A DNA stretch of 64,000 nt from Mesorhizobium sp. (GCF_023954305.1 NZ_JAMLIG010000004.1:62001-126000), one strand, 5' to 3'. Counted from the stretch's first letter, positions 17,688-27,583 are shown. Numbers and translations: made by a program. The notes: a model not told the origin generated them from the sequence alone.

Positions 17688-18899
17688 CTACCGCCCGTCC
17701 CGTATAATGAAATGGGCGCGCTCAAGCAGTTCGTCGAAGGTCAATATGTCAATCGACTTGGTCTCGCGGCGAAACAGCTCAAAGGTATCGCGAAGGAGTT
17801 GTACATCACGAGGATTGCCCGCTTTCTCAAACTCAGCCCGCGAGCCTAACAAGAGGATCGTCCTCGCATTCCGCGTTCGTGCCTCCAACCTACGACCTTC
17901 ATGGGAGAAATGTTCGCCACTTCCCGCAAACGCCAGCCACTCTGCCTTCTGCTCAAGGATTTGCGACACCGCGTTGGTAAACTCCGCGCTGAACGCCCAT
18001 GTGCCCGCGCGACTCGCGCTTCTCTCTTTCCGAAAGATCGGCGTACCAGGTCGTTTTATCTCCAGAAGCACCGTATAGTCGGTGAAGCTCATCAGAAAAT
18101 CGACAATTGGCCGATTTCGATTGTCGGTGCCACCGCCAGAGACCGTCATCTCGCGATCGAAGGTCCGCATGACCCGATAGTCTAGCCCATAGCCAAAGAC
18201 CCAAGGTTCCCGTTCAAAGAAGTCCTGCCACTCACGCTCGGACCACGATTGATTCTGACATTCGCGTTCGAAAACCTCCAACGCTTGTCGCCGACCTAAG
18301 AGAATATTGACTTCCTCGGCCGTGAGAGAACCCTGCAGCGCTCGAAACAGGGCCTCGCGACCAACCCCATCCATTGCACGAAAGCGGTCCACAATACCTC
18401 GGTCCGCAGCGTCAATGACAACCTTTCGCCCGGCACCGCTTGAGATGTCTTCGATATCGAAGCGATCCTCGTTCGAAAGGTCGATGAAGGAAATCTTATG
18501 GAGAAAAGCGAGGAGCCGTTGGAACTCCTCTCCCCGAAATGTGAAACTGTGCTCCTCGTAGCCCTGATACCAATCTCCTTTGCGGGACTGAAAGCTTTGC
18601 AGTGTCAGACGGCGCACGGCATTTCCGTCTTGCGTGACAAGCGCCGTGACCTGCGTTTTACGCTTCTCGCCCGACAAACGGATGCACAGCGCGCCCTCTA
18701 CCTCGCCAAGGTGAAGAATGTCAGAGCCATCAATGACCATACGCACGTTGCGAAGACGCTCTGTGCTGTGCGCACCCCAAGTGAAGACCTTGGAAATATA
18801 GGTCCTTGCGGCCTGCCGTAATTGATAGAACCGGTATTCGTCGCTCATACTTAAATCGTGCAGAGTATCATCACCATTTGCAAGCGAAGGTGCATTCAC
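17688..18899 (-). CDS. Shedu-type immune nuclease (SduA, DUF4263 domain)
   Basis: A 403-residue protein whose C-terminal half matches the Shedu (SduA_C/DUF4263) nuclease domain: FFEREPWVFGYGLDYR at residues 227-242, then D267, the E280-I-K282 core and Q313 in SQILEQK, a PD-(D/E)xK arrangement. Shedu proteins are single-gene anti-phage systems; the N-terminal region here (about 1-200) would be the sensing part. GC is lower than in neighbouring genes and the gene stands alone between housekeeping genes, consistent with transfer. The start is uncertain: GTG at 18899, or ATG at 18848, which begins MSDEYRF. Neither has a strong ribosome binding site. Function as defence is inferred from the family. 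Confidence 0.84.
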   Translation of the reverse strand: MNAPSLANGDDTLHDLSMSDEYRFYQLRQAARTYISKVFTWGAHSTERLRNVRMVIDGSDILHLGEVEGALCIRLSGEKRKTQVTALVTQDGNAVRRLTLQSFQSRKGDWYQGYEEHSFTFRGEEFQRLLAFLHKISFIDLSNEDRFDIEDISSGAGRKVVIDAADRGIVDRFRAMDGVGREALFRALQGSLTAEEVNILLGRRQALEVFERECQNQSWSEREWQDFFEREPWVFGYGLDYRVMRTFDREMTVSGGGTDNRNRPIVDFLMSFTDYTVLLEIKRPGTPIFRKERSASRAGTWAFSAEFTNAVSQILEQKAEWLAFAGSGEHFSHEGRRLEARTRNARTILLLGSRAEFEKAGNPRDVQLLRDTFELFRRETKSIDILTFDELLERAHFIIRDGR

Positions 18900-18905
18900 T
18901 GCAAA

Positions 18906-18972
18906 CTAGAGCGGCGCTGTCCGGTCGATCCGCCTCATCAGGGCGTCCAGCTTGTTCGTCGTGTATCCCTAG
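18906..18972 (-). pseudogene. Possible C-terminal gene remnant before the Shedu-type gene
   Basis: A short minus-strand frame ending at the TAG 18906-18908 encodes a tail ending NKLDALMRRIDRTAPL and is cut off upstream with no start. It ends six bases before the GTG of the Shedu-type gene. It could be the end of a truncated gene, perhaps a transposase or integrase, marking the insertion boundary of the defence gene. The assignment is tentative. Confidence 0.3.
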
Positions 18973-19050
18973 ACCAAGATGAAGTGGGATTGAACTGTTG
19001 ATATTGCGCCTTGCCCGCGACGAGGACACACCGCGTCGTCCTATGCCCCC

Positions 19051-19587
19051 TCACATCCCCTCCGCCATTTCCATCAGCTTCACCACCGTGTTCCAGTTGC
19101 GCGCCGTGTTCGCGACGCCGATGCCATTGTCGAACTTCACCGCCAGCTTCGACGTGCCGAATCCGTTCGGCGTGTGCAGATAGGCGACGCTGCCCACCAC
19201 CTCGATCCGCTCGCCTCCCGTCGCCACCTCGCGCAGTTTCTCCACCGCGCCCTTGGGCGGGTCGCCCGCCAGCACCGCCGCGTGCAGGAATCTCGGCACA
19301 TCGAGCGCCTCGGGAAACGGGTTCTTTGCGATCAGGTCGGCCCATTCCTCCCGCGTCACGACATGGATGTCCTTGTCGAAGCCGAACTCGGCCTTGCAGA
19401 TTTTCGACACCTCCGCCCTCACCGTCTCGCGGCCCTTTCCGCTCGCGAGCAGTGCATTGCCGCTGTTGATATAGGTCGCGACCTTGTCGAAGCCCGCCTC
19501 CGTCAGCTTCTCGCGCAGCGGCTTCACCGGCAGCTGCGTCGCCCCGCCGACGCCGCGGAAGAGGAGGATGTAGACGGTCTTCTTCAT
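19051..19587 (-). CDS. DUF1697 domain-containing protein
   Basis: A 178-residue protein matching DUF1697: the N-terminal pattern YILLFRGV..., then LREKLTEAGFDKVATYINSG in the middle and TARNWNTV near the C-terminus are the hallmark segments. The family is a small soluble protein of unknown function, common in bacteria. Its ATG overlaps the TGA-containing stop of the threonine deaminase gene by four bases (ATGA), so the two are translated together. The pairing suggests only co-expression; no enzymatic link is known. Confidence 0.88.
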   Translation of the reverse strand: MKKTVYILLFRGVGGATQLPVKPLREKLTEAGFDKVATYINSGNALLASGKGRETVRAEVSKICKAEFGFDKDIHVVTREEWADLIAKNPFPEALDVPRFLHAAVLAGDPPKGAVEKLREVATGGERIEVVGSVAYLHTPNGFGTSKLAVKFDNGIGVANTARNWNTVVKLMEMAEGM

Positions 19588-20849
19588 ATCAGCAGCCCTG
19601 CGAGGGTCTCATTCTCCGTGATGTCCTGGTAGGCCCAGCCGGCGGCGTCGAAGCGCTCGCGCAGGCGGTCGAAGTTCTTCCGGTCCTTGGTCTCGATGCC
19701 GATCAGGACCGAGCCGAAATTGCGCGCCGACTTCTTCAGATATTCGAACCGCGCGATGTCGTCGTCGGGGCCGAGCAGGTCGAGGAAGGCGCGTAGCGCG
19801 CCCGGCCGCTGCGGGAAGCGGAAGACGAAATACTTCTTCAGTCCCTCGAAACGCAGCGAACGCTCCTTCACGTCCGGCAGCCGCTCGAAGTCGAAATTGC
19901 CCCCGGAGACCACGCAGACCACCGTCTTGCCCTTCAATTCCCTGCGCGGAATGTCCTTCAGCGTGTCGATCGCCAGCGCGCCCGCCGGCTCCAGCACCAC
20001 GCCCTCGATGTTCAGCATTTCCAGCATGGTCGAGCAGAGCCGGTTCTCGGGGACGAGCTTCACCGCCTCGGCCGGAAACTCCTTCAGGTTCCTGAACGGC
20101 TCGCGGCCGATCTCGGCCACCGCCGCGCCATCGACGAAATTGTCGACGCTCGCCAGCCGCACCCGCCTTCCGGCCACAAGACTGTCGCGCAGGCTGGGCG
20201 CCCCGGCCGGCTCGGCGAAGACGACGCGCGAGGCCCAGCCCGCGTCGCGGAAATAGCGCGTCATTCCAGCCGAGAGCCCGCCGCCGCCCACCGGCAGGAT
20301 GACGATGTCGGCCGCCCTGCCCTTCGGCATCTGCTTCGCGATCTCGGCCGCCACCGTCGCCTGCCCTTCGATGATGTCGCGATGATCGAAGGGCGGCACC
20401 ATGAGGCCGCCGCCGGTTTCCGCGAACTCGAGCGCGGCGCGCAGGCAATCCTCGAAGAAATCGCCGACCAGCCGGATCTCGACGAACTCGCCGCCGAAGA
20501 TGCGCGTCTTGTCGATCTTCTGCTGCGGCGTCGTTACCGGCATGAAGACCACGCCCTTCTTGCCGAAATGCCGGCAGACGAAGGCGAACCCCTGGGCGTG
20601 GTTGCCGGCCGAGGCGCAGACGAAGAGCTCCGCCTTCGAACCGCCCTTCAGCGCCTTGCGGAAGAAGTTGAACGCGCCGCGGATCTTATAGGAACGTACC
20701 GGCGACAGATCCTCGCGTTTCAGAAGCACGCGCGCGCCGTATTTGCGCGACAGGTGCACGTTCTCCTGCAGCGGCGTTGGCGCAAACAGCGCGCGCACCT
20801 CCTTCTCGGCGCGCGCCACGCCCTCCATGAATCCCGTTTCCGTGCCCAT
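19584..20849 (-). CDS. ilvA: Threonine ammonia-lyase (threonine deaminase)
   Basis: A 421-residue PLP fold-type II enzyme. The PLP lysine is K55 in SYKIRGAFNF, and the phosphate loop GGGGLSAG lies mid-protein. The C-terminal 90 residues (KKYFVFRFPQRPGALRAFLD onward) form a single ACT-like regulatory domain, as in the shorter biosynthetic form, so allosteric control by isoleucine or valine is likely. It converts threonine to 2-oxobutanoate and ammonia in the cytoplasm, the first step to isoleucine. It is the leading gene of the pair with DUF1697 and is divergent from trkH. Confidence 0.93.
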   Translation of the reverse strand: MGTETGFMEGVARAEKEVRALFAPTPLQENVHLSRKYGARVLLKREDLSPVRSYKIRGAFNFFRKALKGGSKAELFVCASAGNHAQGFAFVCRHFGKKGVVFMPVTTPQQKIDKTRIFGGEFVEIRLVGDFFEDCLRAALEFAETGGGLMVPPFDHRDIIEGQATVAAEIAKQMPKGRAADIVILPVGGGGLSAGMTRYFRDAGWASRVVFAEPAGAPSLRDSLVAGRRVRLASVDNFVDGAAVAEIGREPFRNLKEFPAEAVKLVPENRLCSTMLEMLNIEGVVLEPAGALAIDTLKDIPRRELKGKTVVCVVSGGNFDFERLPDVKERSLRFEGLKKYFVFRFPQRPGALRAFLDLLGPDDDIARFEYLKKSARNFGSVLIGIETKDRKNFDRLRERFDAAGWAYQDITENETLAGLLI

Positions 20850-20961
20850 CGCCGCGCCTGCCGAAAGCTGTTGGTTCGAGCCGCGGCCTATTGCATATTC
20901 GGGCAGCGGAAGCCACCTTCCGCCGCGCCGCCCGAAGCGGCATGTCCTGCAAGGTTACCGA

Positions 20962-22422
20962 GTGCACTCACTTTCGATCCGCGCGGCGATCCACATCTCG
21001 GCCGTCTTTGCGATCTACCTGTCGCTGGCGATGCTGATCCCGGCGTCGGTCGACCTGTTCTACGGCCACGACGACTGGAAGGTCTTCGCCTTCTGCGGCT
21101 TTTTCCTCGGCGGCCTGTCGCTGGCCGTGGCACTCGCCACGCAAGGGCGCGCCCCGCCGGCAACGACGCGCTTCGGCTTCCTTCTCGTCAACATGCTTTG
21201 GATCACCATGGCAGTGGCGGGCGCCATCCCCATGCTCGCCGCGCCGTCGATCGAGATGAGCCTGGCGGATGCGATCTTCGAATCCGTCTCCGGCATCACC
21301 ACCACCGGCGGCACGGTGATCAACGGCCTCGACAATGCCCCGCCGGGGCTGCTGCTCTGGCGCTCTCTCCTGCAATATATGGGCGGGCTGGGCGTCATCG
21401 CGCTCGGCCTGTTCCTGCTGCCCTTCCTCAACATCGGCGGCATCACCTATTTCCGCATCGAATCGTCAGATATCGCCGACCGGCCGTTCGAACGGCTGGC
21501 CACCTTTACGGTCAGCCTGATCGCCATCTACACCGCGCTCGTCTCCGCCTGCGCCTTGCTCTACGTCGCCTTCGGCATGCAGATCTTCGACGCGGTGAAC
21601 CACGCCATGTCCACACTGGCGACCGGAGGCATGTCGACACATGACACGTCCTTCGCCCGCTATGGCGACAATCCCGCGATCCTGTGGACGGCGTCGTTTT
21701 TCATGTTCATCGGCGGATTGCCCTTCTCCATCATGATCCTCTTCGCCGTGCGCGGTCGCGTCGACGCGCTCAGTGATCCGCAGATCAGGGTATTTCTCGG
21801 CTACACGCTCGTCTTCGCGGTCGCCGTCGCGATCTATCTGCGCGTGTCGACCGGGGTGCCGTTCTTCTATGCGCTGACGCATTCGGCCTTCAACTTCATG
21901 TCGATCATCACGACGACGGGCTTTGCCAGCGATGACTACACCAAATGGGGGCCGTTCGCCGTCGCCTGCATTTTCGTCGCGACCTTCCTCGGCGGCTGCT
22001 CGGGCTCGACCTCCGGCGGCATCAAGGCCTACCGGCTGCTGATCGTGTTCGAACTGCTCGCCAACGGCGTGCGGCGGCTCGTCTATCCCAACACCATCCA
22101 TCCGGTGCGCTACGGCGACCGTTCCGTGCCGGACGACATGCAGCGCGCGGTCGTGCTCTTCGTCTCGTCCTTCATGGTCATCCTGATGATCGGCACCGTA
22201 CTTCTCGCCGCCACCGGCCTCGATCTCGTCACCGCGCTCACAGGCGCGCTGGCCTGCATAACCAATGTCGGCCCGGGTCTCGGCGACATCATCGGCCCGG
22301 TCGGCAATTATTCGAGCCTGCCCGACGCGGCGAAGTGGATCCTCTCGGTCCTCATGCTGCTGGGCCGCCTCGAGATCCTGGCCGTGCTCGTCATCTTCTC
22401 GCCCGCCTTCTGGAGCCGCTGA
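20962..22422 (+). CDS. trkH: Trk/Ktr potassium uptake protein TrkH
   Basis: A 486-residue inner-membrane protein of the TrkH/KtrB family. Filter-loop segments typical of the four P-loops are visible: SGITTTGGTV, the second near MSTLATGGMST, the third SIITTTGFASDD and the fourth ITNVGPGLGDI. GTG at 20962 was chosen because it gives the family length and N-terminus, although only a weak AAGGTT precedes it; the frame stays open upstream over the ilvA promoter. It would import K+ with a TrkA partner, which is not encoded in this window. Confidence 0.93.
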   Translation: MHSLSIRAAIHISAVFAIYLSLAMLIPASVDLFYGHDDWKVFAFCGFFLGGLSLAVALATQGRAPPATTRFGFLLVNMLWITMAVAGAIPMLAAPSIEMSLADAIFESVSGITTTGGTVINGLDNAPPGLLLWRSLLQYMGGLGVIALGLFLLPFLNIGGITYFRIESSDIADRPFERLATFTVSLIAIYTALVSACALLYVAFGMQIFDAVNHAMSTLATGGMSTHDTSFARYGDNPAILWTASFFMFIGGLPFSIMILFAVRGRVDALSDPQIRVFLGYTLVFAVAVAIYLRVSTGVPFFYALTHSAFNFMSIITTTGFASDDYTKWGPFAVACIFVATFLGGCSGSTSGGIKAYRLLIVFELLANGVRRLVYPNTIHPVRYGDRSVPDDMQRAVVLFVSSFMVILMIGTVLLAATGLDLVTALTGALACITNVGPGLGDIIGPVGNYSSLPDAAKWILSVLMLLGRLEILAVLVIFSPAFWSR

Positions 22423-22495
22423 CCGCGTCTGGACTGCCGCAACGTGAACCGCTACCAAGTCGATAGCGCGGGTGGAGCCTTCGAGCGGTGAAGTG

Positions 22496-23653
22496 ATGGT
22501 GCGTGTGTGTCCCGGTTCTCCGCTCCTTGCAGCGCTTTCGCTTGTCGCGGCGCTGTTTGCATCCGGCTGCACCACGGCGCCCGAGCGTCCGCTGCTCTAC
22601 CAACCGCCCGTCGTCTCGACCCAGGGCGTGGCCGCGGTCCACGACATCTTCGTCGCCACCACTCGGCAGAAGGCGGCGGACCCGAAGGCCGTGTTCGACG
22701 GCCGGCGATCCCAGGACCAGGCTTTCGCGCGCATCGAGGTCAGCGTGCCGGCCGCGCGCAAGGTCGGCTCCGTCGAGAGACCCAAGGGCAGCCGCCCGGA
22801 CCCGGCGCGCTATTTCACCGCGCGGTCGATCACCGCCTATGACGGGCTCACGACCTTTTCCGACCACGTCCGCGACGCGGCGAGCGGCGACGGCGGTCGC
22901 GCCCTTGTCTTTGTCCACGGCTACAACACCGCCTTCGACGCCGCCGTCTACCGTGCGACGCAGATCGTGCATGATGCCGGCTATGACGGCGCGCCGATCC
23001 TGTTCACCTGGGCGTCGGGCGGACGGGCCGTTGACTACGTCTACGATCGCGACAGCGCCAACGCCGCGCGCGACGCGCTGGAGGATTTGCTGCGCTCGCT
23101 CGCGGGATCCGGCGTCGCGCGCATCGACATCGTCGCGCACTCGATGGGCACCTGGCTGACCATGGAGGCGCTGCGCAGCCTCGCTATTGCCGGCGACCGT
23201 GACGTCGGCGGCCGGCTTGGCGACGTGATCCTCGCCTCGCCGGACATCGACGTCGACGTGTTCAAGAGCCAGATGCGGCGTTATGGGGTGCCCAGGCGGC
23301 CGTTCTTCGTGCTTCTGTCCGACGACGACCGCGCGTTGCGCTTCTCCAGCCTCATTGCCGGTCAGCAGCCGCGGCTCGGCGAGTATCGCGACGCCAGGGA
23401 CATCGCCGAACTCGGCCTCATCGTCGTCGATCTCACCAGGGTCAAGGCCGGCGACAGCTACAACCACACCAAATTCGCCGACAATCCCGCGCTGGTCGCC
23501 CTGCTCGGCGAGCGGCTGCGCCTGGGCGACAAGTTCACTGGCGAGACCGACGCTGCCGAGGCCCCCGCGCTTCTGGCGCGCGGCGTGGGCGCCGCCGCCG
23601 AAGTCATCGTCACCACCCCGTTCAGGGTGATCAACATGGTGGTCAACCAGTAG
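22496..23653 (+). CDS. Alpha/beta hydrolase lipoprotein (DUF900 family)
   Basis: A 385-residue protein. Residues 1-25 form a lipoprotein signal peptide with the lipobox FASGC, acylation at Cys25. The DUF900 alpha/beta hydrolase domain follows: FVHGYNTAFD for the oxyanion region, FTWASGG, and the nucleophile in AHSMGTW. It is probably anchored in the outer or inner membrane, facing the periplasm. ATG at 22496 was preferred over an in-frame GTG at 22472 because it starts directly at the signal peptide. The substrate is not known. It follows trkH with 73 bp between. Confidence 0.88.
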   Translation: MVRVCPGSPLLAALSLVAALFASGCTTAPERPLLYQPPVVSTQGVAAVHDIFVATTRQKAADPKAVFDGRRSQDQAFARIEVSVPAARKVGSVERPKGSRPDPARYFTARSITAYDGLTTFSDHVRDAASGDGGRALVFVHGYNTAFDAAVYRATQIVHDAGYDGAPILFTWASGGRAVDYVYDRDSANAARDALEDLLRSLAGSGVARIDIVAHSMGTWLTMEALRSLAIAGDRDVGGRLGDVILASPDIDVDVFKSQMRRYGVPRRPFFVLLSDDDRALRFSSLIAGQQPRLGEYRDARDIAELGLIVVDLTRVKAGDSYNHTKFADNPALVALLGERLRLGDKFTGETDAAEAPALLARGVGAAAEVIVTTPFRVINMVVNQ

Positions 23654-23810
23654 AAAGGTGCCGCGGGCCGGGCGGGACAGGTGCTCGTCTGCCGTTTCGT
23701 TGGCCAGGCGGAGAAACCGGGAAAAAGACCGACCTGTTCACCGTACCGCCATGCCCGGTTGACACGGCCCGCAGCGCGACAGGAACGCCGCTCGCCGGGC
23801 CAGGTTCCCG

Positions 23811-25616
23811 TCACACGAACAGGTCCACCTTCTCGAACGTCCTCACGTCCACCAGCCCGACGTCCGAAATGCGCAGTTCCGGAATCACCACCAGCGCCAG
23901 CAGCGAGTGCTGCATGAAGGCGTTGTTGAGCGTGCAGCCGCAGTCGATCATCGCCTGCTTCAGCCTCTCCGCCTTCTCCGCCACGATTTCCGCCCGCTCG
24001 TCCGACATCAGCCCGGCGATCGGCAGTTCGACCGTCGCCAGTTCCTGGCCCTTCGCATAGACGGTCGCGCCGCCGCCGATCTCGGACAGCCGGTTCACCG
24101 CCGCCGCCATGTCCGCCTTGTTGGTGCCGACGACAATGATCTGGTGGCTGTCATGCGCCACGCTCGACGCTACCGCGCAGTCCTTCGCATAGCGGAAGCC
24201 GGAGACGAAGGCGTTGACCACCCGGCCCGTCGCGCGGTGCCGCTCGACGACGGCGATCTGGCAGATGTCGGCCTTGCGGTCCATCGCCACCAGCCCGTTC
24301 TCGACGGCCAGGTCGACCTCCAGCGCCCTGGTCGGCGCCTGGTTCTCGACCACGCCGATGGCGCGCACCCTGACCGAGTTGGCGCCCTTGGGCGCCGCGA
24401 CGTCGAATTCCGCAGCCGTCTTTTTGCCGCCGACCTTCACCGTCTCCTTCGCCTTCCGGGGATATTGGTACGGCGGTATCTCGACGACGAGCTTGCCGTT
24501 CTCCGCGAGCTTCACGCCCCTTGCCCACACTTCGTCTATGGCGAGCTCCGCCAGATCCGAGACGATGAGGAAATCGGCGAGCCGCCCTGGCGCGATCGAG
24601 CCGAGGTCGCGGTCGACCCGGAAATGCTGCGCCGTGTTGAGGCTCGCCATCTGGATCGCCGTCACCGGTCTCAGCCCCTGCGCGATCGCGTGGCGCACGA
24701 CGCGGTTCATGTGCCCGTCATTGACCAGCGTGCCGGCGTTGCAGTCGTCGGTGCACAGGATGAAATTGCGCGGATCGATCCCCTGCTCGGTCACGGCCTT
24801 CACCTGCGCCGCCACGTCGTACCAGGCCGAACCCAGGCGCAGCATCGCCTTCATGCCCTGCCGCACGCGGGCGATGGCGTCCTCGGCGCGCGTGCCCTCG
24901 TGGTCGTCCTCCGGCCCGCCGGCGACGTAGCCGTGGAAGGCCAGGCCCAGGTCCGGCGAGGCATAGTGCCCGCCCACTACCTTGCCGGCCTTCACCGTTT
25001 CGGCGATCTCCGCCACCATCAGCCGGTCGTTGTTCGAAACGCCCGGAAAATTCATCACCTCGCCGAGCCCGATGATGTTCGGCCAGGTCATCGCCTCCGC
25101 CACGTCCTTCTCGTCGAGCACCGCGCCGTTGTTCTCCAGCCCCGGCGCCGAGGGCACACAGGACGGCATCTGCACATGCACGTTGACCGGCATCGCCACC
25201 GCCTCGTCATGCATCAGCCTCACCCCTTCCAGGCCGAGCACGTTGGCGATTTCATGCGGATCGATAAACATCGAGGTCGTGCCGTGCGGGATGACGGCGC
25301 GGCAGAACTCGGTCACCGTCACCATGCCGCTCTCGACATGCATGTGGCCGTCGCACAGGCCCGGCACCAGATAGCGATCATGCGCATCGACGACGATCGT
25401 TCCCGGCCCGATGGCGTGGCTTGCATCCGGCCCGCAATAGGCGAAGCGTCCGGCGACGATCGCGAGATCGGTACCTGCGATAATCTCTCCCGAATACACG
25501 TTCACCCAGCGCCCGTTGCGCACCACGAGGTCCGCGGGCTTTCTCCCCGTCGCGACGTCGACCAGCAGCGGCGCGGTCTCGGACCTGGCTTTGGGCTTCG
25601 GGAAAGATTCAGACAT
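23811..25616 (-). CDS. ade: Adenine deaminase
   Basis: A 601-residue amidohydrolase of the Ade family. The metal site begins with DGHMHVESGM, followed by the family segments IDPHEIANV, LGEVMNFPGV and CTDDCNAGT. It deaminates adenine to hypoxanthine in the cytoplasm for purine salvage and nitrogen use. The start has AGGAG at good spacing. It is divergent from the DctB-like kinase and stands alone. No purine-responsive site was recognised in the short promoter region. Confidence 0.93.
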   Translation of the reverse strand: MSESFPKPKARSETAPLLVDVATGRKPADLVVRNGRWVNVYSGEIIAGTDLAIVAGRFAYCGPDASHAIGPGTIVVDAHDRYLVPGLCDGHMHVESGMVTVTEFCRAVIPHGTTSMFIDPHEIANVLGLEGVRLMHDEAVAMPVNVHVQMPSCVPSAPGLENNGAVLDEKDVAEAMTWPNIIGLGEVMNFPGVSNNDRLMVAEIAETVKAGKVVGGHYASPDLGLAFHGYVAGGPEDDHEGTRAEDAIARVRQGMKAMLRLGSAWYDVAAQVKAVTEQGIDPRNFILCTDDCNAGTLVNDGHMNRVVRHAIAQGLRPVTAIQMASLNTAQHFRVDRDLGSIAPGRLADFLIVSDLAELAIDEVWARGVKLAENGKLVVEIPPYQYPRKAKETVKVGGKKTAAEFDVAAPKGANSVRVRAIGVVENQAPTRALEVDLAVENGLVAMDRKADICQIAVVERHRATGRVVNAFVSGFRYAKDCAVASSVAHDSHQIIVVGTNKADMAAAVNRLSEIGGGATVYAKGQELATVELPIAGLMSDERAEIVAEKAERLKQAMIDCGCTLNNAFMQHSLLALVVIPELRISDVGLVDVRTFEKVDLFV

Positions 25617-25741
25617 TGTGCGACTCCTGTTTCGGCGACCTTGCCAAGGACGGGCGCTCCGCGCCAGAGGGTCGGTTCAAGCGCCTCGATTGTCAGCCCC
25701 AGCCTGCGGGGTATAATTCCCTCTCCGATTGCGAGGCGACG

Positions 25742-27583
25742 GTGACGGCCAGGATTGTCAGGACCAGATGGCTGCTCTTCGCGTTCGCCGCGCTGGCGGC
25801 GGCCGTCCTCGTCGTCGTGGCCGGCGGCCGGATCGCGACGCGGGTCTATCTCGACGACGCCGCGGCGCGCGGCCAGACGACGCTCAGGCTCGCCGTATCG
25901 GCTCTTGACGGCCATATGCGGCGGTTCGAGCCGCTGCCCGAATTGATCGCCGACCATGCCGGGATCAAGGCTCTCGTCGCAGAGCCTACCAACGACTCGC
26001 TGCGAACGGAGGCCAATCGCTACCTGAAGGAGACCAACGCGCTCCTCAAGTCGTCCGACATCTATGTCATGGTCCCGAACGGCGACACGGTCGCGGCCAG
26101 CAACCACGACGGGCCGCTGTCCTTCGTCGGCGAGAACTTCTCCTACCGCCCCTATTTCCAGGATGCGATCGCCGGCCGTCCGGGCCGGTTCTTCGCGCTC
26201 GGGACGACCTCGCTGAAGCGCGGCTACTACTTCTCTGCGCCGGTTCGCATCGATGGCCTCGTCCGCGGCGTGGTCGTCTTCAAGGTCGACCTCGACGCCA
26301 TCGAGGCCTCCTGGCGCGGCGGCGACCACGCCATCATCGTCACCGACCCCGAAGGCATCATCTTCATGTCAGGCCGCCCGGACTGGCTCTATGCCGGCCT
26401 CCTGCCGCTGACGCCGGAACGTCTGGCCCGGACGGAGGAATCGCGGCGCTATGCCAACGCCCGGCTGCGCGAACTGCCGGTTCGCAATGGCACGCTCGAC
26501 GAACACCAGTTGATGACCGTCCTCGACGACGGCGCGACGAGCGAATACCTGGCCGTGACCGCGGCGATGGCGGATGCCGGCTGGACCGTCAGCGTGCTGA
26601 CCGACACGGCTTCCGCCCACAGGCAGGCCTATGTCAGCGTCGCGGCCGCCCTCCTCGTCCTCGGCCTCGCGGCGCTGCTCGCGGCCATCGTGGCGCAGCG
26701 GCGGGCACGGCTCGCCGAGCGCATGGAGCTGCAGCGCACCGCGCAGGCCGAGCTCGAGCGGCGCGTGGCGGAACGCACCGCCGACCTCGCCCTCGTCAAC
26801 AGCCGGCTGGAGACCGAGGTCGGCGAGCGCCGCGCGACCGAACAGCAATTGCGCCAGACCCAGTCCGACCTCGTGCAGGCCGGCAAGCTCGCCGCGCTCG
26901 GCCAGATGTCGGCCGCCCTCAGCCACGAGTTCAACCAGCCGCTGGCGGCGGTCAAGACTTACGCCGACAACGCCGTCGTCCTGATCGAGCGCGACCGCAT
27001 CGCCGAGGCCAAGGACAACGTCGCCCGCATCTCCGCGCTCACCGACCGCATGGCAGCGATCAGCCGGCATCTGCGCAATTTCGCCCGCAAGCCGAACGAG
27101 AAGCTCGGGCCGGTCGACCTCGGCGGGGTCGTCGCCGACACGGCCGAGATCGTCGCCTGGCGGCTGAAAGCGGCCGACGCGACGCTCGCCGTCGACCTCG
27201 GACCCGCGCCGCTGACGGTGCGCGGCGGCGCCATCAGGCTGCAGCAGGTGCTGGTCAACGTCATCTCCAACGCCGCCGACGCGGTCGAGGGCCTCGACAA
27301 CCGCAGGATCGAACTGACGGCGCGGAAAAAACCCGGCCGCGTCGCCATTACCGTGCGCGACCACGGTCCGGGCGTAGCCCCGGCCATCGCCGAGCGAATC
27401 TTCGATCCGTTCTTCACCACCAAGGGGGTCGGCAAGGGGCTGGGGCTGGGGCTGTCCATCTCCTACAACATCGTCAAGGATTTCGGCGGCTCGCTGTCGG
27501 TGTCGAACCATGCTGGAGGCGGCGCCGTCTTCACCATCGAGCTCGACGCCGCCCGGTCCGCGATGCGCGAGGCCGCCGAATGA
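25742..27583 (+). CDS. C4-dicarboxylate-type sensor histidine kinase (DctB-like)
   Basis: A 613-residue membrane kinase. An N-terminal transmembrane helix (about residues 8-28) and a second near residue 300 bracket a periplasmic double-PAS/Cache-like sensor domain with GENFSYRPYFQDA and GYYFSAPV, the DctB pattern. A coiled coil leads to the H-box ALSHEFNQPLAAVKTYADN and the ATPase motifs DHGPG and GKGLGLGLSI. GTG at 25742 has GAGG upstream and gives the expected short cytoplasmic lead. Its stop overlaps the start of the response regulator (ATGA). It probably senses a carboxylate and controls the tctCBA genes downstream, rather than dctA, which is not in the window. Confidence 0.88.
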   Translation: MTARIVRTRWLLFAFAALAAAVLVVVAGGRIATRVYLDDAAARGQTTLRLAVSALDGHMRRFEPLPELIADHAGIKALVAEPTNDSLRTEANRYLKETNALLKSSDIYVMVPNGDTVAASNHDGPLSFVGENFSYRPYFQDAIAGRPGRFFALGTTSLKRGYYFSAPVRIDGLVRGVVVFKVDLDAIEASWRGGDHAIIVTDPEGIIFMSGRPDWLYAGLLPLTPERLARTEESRRYANARLRELPVRNGTLDEHQLMTVLDDGATSEYLAVTAAMADAGWTVSVLTDTASAHRQAYVSVAAALLVLGLAALLAAIVAQRRARLAERMELQRTAQAELERRVAERTADLALVNSRLETEVGERRATEQQLRQTQSDLVQAGKLAALGQMSAALSHEFNQPLAAVKTYADNAVVLIERDRIAEAKDNVARISALTDRMAAISRHLRNFARKPNEKLGPVDLGGVVADTAEIVAWRLKAADATLAVDLGPAPLTVRGGAIRLQQVLVNVISNAADAVEGLDNRRIELTARKKPGRVAITVRDHGPGVAPAIAERIFDPFFTTKGVGKGLGLGLSISYNIVKDFGGSLSVSNHAGGGAVFTIELDAARSAMREAAE

